From positions 1 to 64,000 of the forward strand of contig NZ_JAGETV010000004.1 in NCBI RefSeq assembly GCF_017571465.1: a stretch of 64,000 bases of DNA, written 5' to 3'. The stretch is from Thiomicrorhabdus marina (GTDB taxonomy: Bacteria > Pseudomonadota > Gammaproteobacteria > Thiomicrospirales > Thiomicrospiraceae). The notes beneath the pieces were generated by a model. It worked only from the letters and a program-made list of their open reading frames with translations, did not search any database and was not told the origin of the DNA. The first letter of the stretch is position 1; every line of letters starts with the position of its first letter. Below are positions 60,934-64,000 of this stretch, piece after piece. The position numbers and the translations under genes are program-made.

Positions 60934-61287
60934 ATAACAGGACCTTAAAAAAGCAGAAAAGTAAAAAAACTTATATAAAACACATTTATAATAAAGATAA
61001 ATATACTACAAGTGAAATTTTAATATAAGAATTAGTTTTACCTTAAGAATCCAATACTCTGTGATATCTAAGCTATTTGACGACAAGGCAGTAGGTGACC
61101 TCAGTATGACATTGGAACAAATTGAAAGTTTCATAACCTAAGGGTCATCAGAACCTGACATAAATGAAGCTTTATTCACCCTTCAAATTAATTCCTATTT
61201 TTTGCAACCATTGGAAACGAGTGATGTATTAATCTCTTGTTACTTGGTTAAAAGAAAAAAATCAATAATCACAGAGGAACTAGACCA
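60934..61287. promoter_or_regulatory. Divergent intergenic region of the defence genes
   Basis: About 350 bases, very A+T-rich near 60950-61040 (TTATATAAAACACATTTATAATAAAG), between the OLD operon and the STAND gene. It should hold both promoters. It also contains a short ORF (61106-61141) with an AGGTGA ribosome site, whose frame continues past its stop; see the entry below. Confidence 0.4.
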
Positions 61288-61291
61288 TTGA
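61106..61291 (+). pseudogene. Small ORF interrupted by an in-frame stop, upstream of the STAND gene
   Basis: ATG 61106 has AGGTGA seven bases upstream and codes MTLEQIESFIT, then a TAA at 61139-61141. The same frame then runs on for 49 codons (GSSEPDINEALFTLQINSYF, then LQPLETSDVLISCYLVKRKK and a charged end) to TGA 61289-61291, which overlaps the TTG start of the next gene. With the TAA changed it would be a 61-codon gene coupled to the STAND gene. It may be a decayed partner, a readthrough case or a leader peptide with a chance open frame. Confidence 0.4.
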
Positions 61292-64000
61292 GTATCGCAG
61301 GAATACGTTCAAATCGCGGAGATATTTATCAAACCCTAGTTGCCTTTGAGTGGGCTCTGAGCATCCTCACAGATCCTAGATGTGAGTGGATGGAGGTTGA
61401 CTCAAACTCTCACCATGTTGATGACATTGTCATTGGTAAAAGCGACGGCTCTCTGATTTGTTGCCAATGCAAAAAGAATCAGGCTGATTTTAGAGCCTGG
61501 TCGTTACCTGATCTTAAAGATGAGTTAGAAAAAGCAGCCATAGAACTGGGCACATCGGCAACAACTCAAGTTCGATTTTATTCGCGTAGTAACTTTGGAG
61601 CGCCTGCAAAATTAAAAGAGTTTTCAACTTCATTTGATAACGAACCTGCCTATCTAGGTGCTTTAACAAAAGAGCATACTCAAACAAATCAATCTCTAGC
61701 GGAGATTATTACCACTAAAACTCCGCAGCTTTCTGTTTTTGAATTTCTAAACCGCACAAGTTTTGAGGTGACGCCTGAATTTGATCGAATGGAAGCGCTT
61801 CTCCATGAACGGCTTCATCGCCTTGTGAGTAATTCGCAGATAGCTTTTAAGGCTCTATGGACTTTTTTAGATTTACTTGGCGGCGGAATGGATTCTGGAA
61901 ATTTATCCGCATCAAAACATCGAGTCACAAAGGAAGAGCTTAGAGTTAAGCTCAATGAATCAGGCGCTATTTTGACACCAACGGTCCCGGTTGCAGAAAT
62001 AATCGCGTCACTTTCCAAAACTTCAGCTATTGGGCGTTCTTGGAAACGAGAGATTGCCGGTCAGTATATTAAAAACCCTGTTCTTGATGAACTTTTAACC
62101 AACATAGATCATAACACCAAATCCATCTTAGTCACTGGACAGCCTGGCTCTGGAAAAACTTGCGTGATGCTTGATTTACAAGAAGCACTAGAGGAACGAT
62201 TCAAAAGGAAACAAGATTTAATTCCCATCTTCATTCAGTCAAGAGAGTTTGCGGACTTAAGTTCTTCACAAGAACGAGAAGCTCAAGGGCTTCCCAATAA
62301 CTGGGTTGAACAGATCGCCCGATTAGCGGACGAATCCAAGGTTGTCGTTGTTATCGACTCCTTGGATGTTCTTTCCATTTCCCGTGAACATCATGCACTA
62401 ACCTACTTTTTGGCTCAAATTGACCAACTATTGCTTATACCGAACATCACTGTCATTACAGCATGCCGAGACTTCGACCGAAAATATGATAAACGAATTG
62501 CCTCACGAGAATGGGATGCGGAACTCGAATGTGCTTCTCTAGATTGGGGTAACGACATCTATCCGTTACTTTCTGGGCTCCTGATTGGCACCACTTCACT
62601 CGATAACGATACGCGAGAATTAATTCAAAACCCCAGAGAACTCGCTTTGTTTGTTGAATTGGCGCAACGACAAGGAAGCTTTAATGTCGTAACCAGTCAA
62701 GCACTAGCATTGCTCTATTTAGATACAATCGTTCAATCAGATCTTGAATTGGGTGATGATGCTATACAGGAAATTGAAGCGATTGCTAAAAAAATGTTGG
62801 ATACAAGAAGTCTTGCAATCCCTAGACGTCAATGCAATTTACCTGACGTTATGCTTCGCAAACTCCTCAGTTTGAATATCCTTCAGGACATATCTAATAA
62901 CCAAATTACTTTTGGGCATCAGACACTACTAGACGTATTGGTTATCAGCGGCACAATCAGAGAAGGAATGACCCTTAATGAATTTATTGCCGGATTACCT
63001 CCGGTTCCCTTTGTTAGGCCAAGCATTCGTAGTTTTATTACTCAACTAGCACTTGGGGATCGAAAAGCATTTCGTAAGCAATTGCGAACCGTTTTAACTG
63101 GTGACAGTGCATTTCATATTCGACGATTGGTAGCAGAAACCTTTTCTCAACAACCGCCAGATCAAGCAGATTGGTCGCTTATTAGAGATTTGCGTGCACA
63201 TCACAAAGATGTTTTTCAAGTGATTTATACGCAAGCAAAGTCCGTTGAATGGTATTTTTTTTGGAATGACAACTTGCTACCTCTACTTAAAGACGATCGA
63301 GATGCGGACGGTTTAACAACTCATGTCTATCGAGTATCAGAGTGGAAAAACGAGGATGCCAAAGGCGTTGTTAGTTTGTGGACAGAGGCATTGGAACTGG
63401 ATTATGTGAATCAGGAGCAAATAGCCCATCAACTCGCCTTTTTTATCTCAGATTTTCACCATGAGAATTTGCCAGAAATAAAACCTTTGCTATTGAAGCT
63501 GCTAAGCATGCCCAAGCCAGATCATAGTTTTTTGGGTAAAGTGCTTGCACGATTAATATCTGCTGACTTACTTGATGAGCAAACTCTGTGGAATTATATA
63601 ACGGGTGACCTTCAATCAGCAGATGTTCAGGAATATGACTTTAAAGATAAATTAAATTGCTCAGCTCATGAATTTGGAAGTAAAAATGAAAATTTTCTTT
63701 CCGAGCAAATGAAACAATCTTCTGCTTTACTTGATCTAGCGATTAATGCCGTTGAACAATGGAGTGAGATTCGAACCAGAGGTTACGATGCAGATAACAA
63801 ATTGCGTTATGGCTTTTTAGATAAAACCACTTATGAAAAAACACACTCTAAGCGCGATATGCACTATCAAAACAATCTTGATTTTCTGTTAGACAGCGTT
63901 GAATTAGGAATACTTCATCAAGCTGCTCTTAATTCTGAATGGTGGCAGCAAAATAGAGAACGTCTAAGTTTTAATCAAGAAAGTGCGCTTTGCTATTTTG
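61288..64000 (+). CDS. Cap4/DUF4297-like nuclease fused to STAND NTPase (partial)
   Basis: At least 904 residues, running off the right edge. The TTG at 61288 has AGAGGA nine bases upstream. Residues ~1-150 look like a PD-(D/E)xK nuclease of Cap4/DUF4297 type (GDIYQTLVAFEWAL; Asp45-Asp46-Ile-Val-Ile; Gln60-Cys-Lys62). The NTPase part has Walker A GQPGSGKT (284-291), Walker B KVVVVIDSLDVLS (about 351-363) and sensor ITACRD (390-395), followed by winged-helix-like and helical-repeat regions. This is the build of STAND/Avs-type phage defence proteins, in which the C-terminal repeats sense a phage protein and the nuclease acts. It is divergent from the OLD operon. The C-terminal end is outside the window. 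Confidence 0.8.
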   Translation, partial: MSIAGIRSNRGDIYQTLVAFEWALSILTDPRCEWMEVDSNSHHVDDIVIGKSDGSLICCQCKKNQADFRAWSLPDLKDELEKAAIELGTSATTQVRFYSRSNFGAPAKLKEFSTSFDNEPAYLGALTKEHTQTNQSLAEIITTKTPQLSVFEFLNRTSFEVTPEFDRMEALLHERLHRLVSNSQIAFKALWTFLDLLGGGMDSGNLSASKHRVTKEELRVKLNESGAILTPTVPVAEIIASLSKTSAIGRSWKREIAGQYIKNPVLDELLTNIDHNTKSILVTGQPGSGKTCVMLDLQEALEERFKRKQDLIPIFIQSREFADLSSSQEREAQGLPNNWVEQIARLADESKVVVVIDSLDVLSISREHHALTYFLAQIDQLLLIPNITVITACRDFDRKYDKRIASREWDAELECASLDWGNDIYPLLSGLLIGTTSLDNDTRELIQNPRELALFVELAQRQGSFNVVTSQALALLYLDTIVQSDLELGDDAIQEIEAIAKKMLDTRSLAIPRRQCNLPDVMLRKLLSLNILQDISNNQITFGHQTLLDVLVISGTIREGMTLNEFIAGLPPVPFVRPSIRSFITQLALGDRKAFRKQLRTVLTGDSAFHIRRLVAETFSQQPPDQADWSLIRDLRAHHKDVFQVIYTQAKSVEWYFFWNDNLLPLLKDDRDADGLTTHVYRVSEWKNEDAKGVVSLWTEALELDYVNQEQIAHQLAFFISDFHHENLPEIKPLLLKLLSMPKPDHSFLGKVLARLISADLLDEQTLWNYITGDLQSADVQEYDFKDKLNCSAHEFGSKNENFLSEQMKQSSALLDLAINAVEQWSEIRTRGYDADNKLRYGFLDKTTYEKTHSKRDMHYQNNLDFLLDSVELGILHQAALNSEWWQQNRERLSFNQESALCYF

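Overview
The window looks like chromosomal DNA of a gammaproteobacterium, most likely a sulfur-oxidising autotroph of the Thiomicrospira / Hydrogenovibrio / Thiomicrorhabdus group (Piscirickettsiaceae). This is inferred from the gene orders accA-tilS-pyrG-kdsA-eno-ftsB, surE-pcm-yqaA-nlpD and zipA-ligA-yjgA, from a CbbY-type phosphatase (Calvin-cycle side-product removal), a small c-type cytochrome, and A+T-rich intergenic DNA. I saw no rRNA, tRNA, CRISPR array or complete insertion sequence.

Layout. 1-9.2 kb: a structured intergenic repeat, a small DUF6447-like gene, a large two-sensor diguanylate cyclase, dusA, exonuclease VII (xseA carrying an extra N-terminal DUF5710 module, and xseB), an ArsC-family reductase and several small unknown genes. 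9.2-16.3 kb: rpoN, rluB, a site-2 protease, yciO, rnm (PHP), yciB, yciI, a stand-alone S24/LexA-like protein and a single-domain asparaginase-like protein. 16.4-24.2 kb: darP, ligA, zipA, an FGGY kinase, a HopJ-family gene, cbbY and a dksA whose zinc-finger cysteines are mostly lost. 24.4-35.4 kb: an APH-AAA fusion kinase, a secreted protein, a YqiA-like hydrolase, recJ, the aspartate-family amino-acid genes thrC, hom and alaC, and a Mth938-like gene. 35.4-46.1 kb: nlpD, yqaA, pcm, surE, smrA, and the minus-strand block ftsB, eno, kdsA, pyrG, tilS, accA. 46.3-54.3 kb: a DUF481 protein between two copies of an intergenic repeat, ycaO and a divergent cytochrome with a Fur-box-like palindrome between them, a secreted unknown, uspA, tsaB, a YoaA/DinG helicase and a zinc-independent-type rpmJ with a near-consensus promoter.

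From about 54.3 kb to the right edge the content changes to an accessory island: tandem 12-bp repeats, an AlpA-like regulator, then a compact minus-strand operon of four genes. These are an OLD ATPase with a TOPRIM nuclease domain, a UvrD-type helicase, a one-pass membrane protein and a three-pass membrane protein that appears to start with AUU. The first two resemble a class 2 OLD / Gabija-type defence pair; the two membrane proteins in the same operon are the most novel point in the window. Divergently, and running off the right edge, is a TTG-initiated large protein with a Cap4/DUF4297-like nuclease N-terminus, a STAND/NACHT-like NTPase and helical C-terminal repeats, preceded by a small ORF with an in-frame stop. 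This looks like an Avs-like defence protein. The integrase and the right boundary of the island were not seen.
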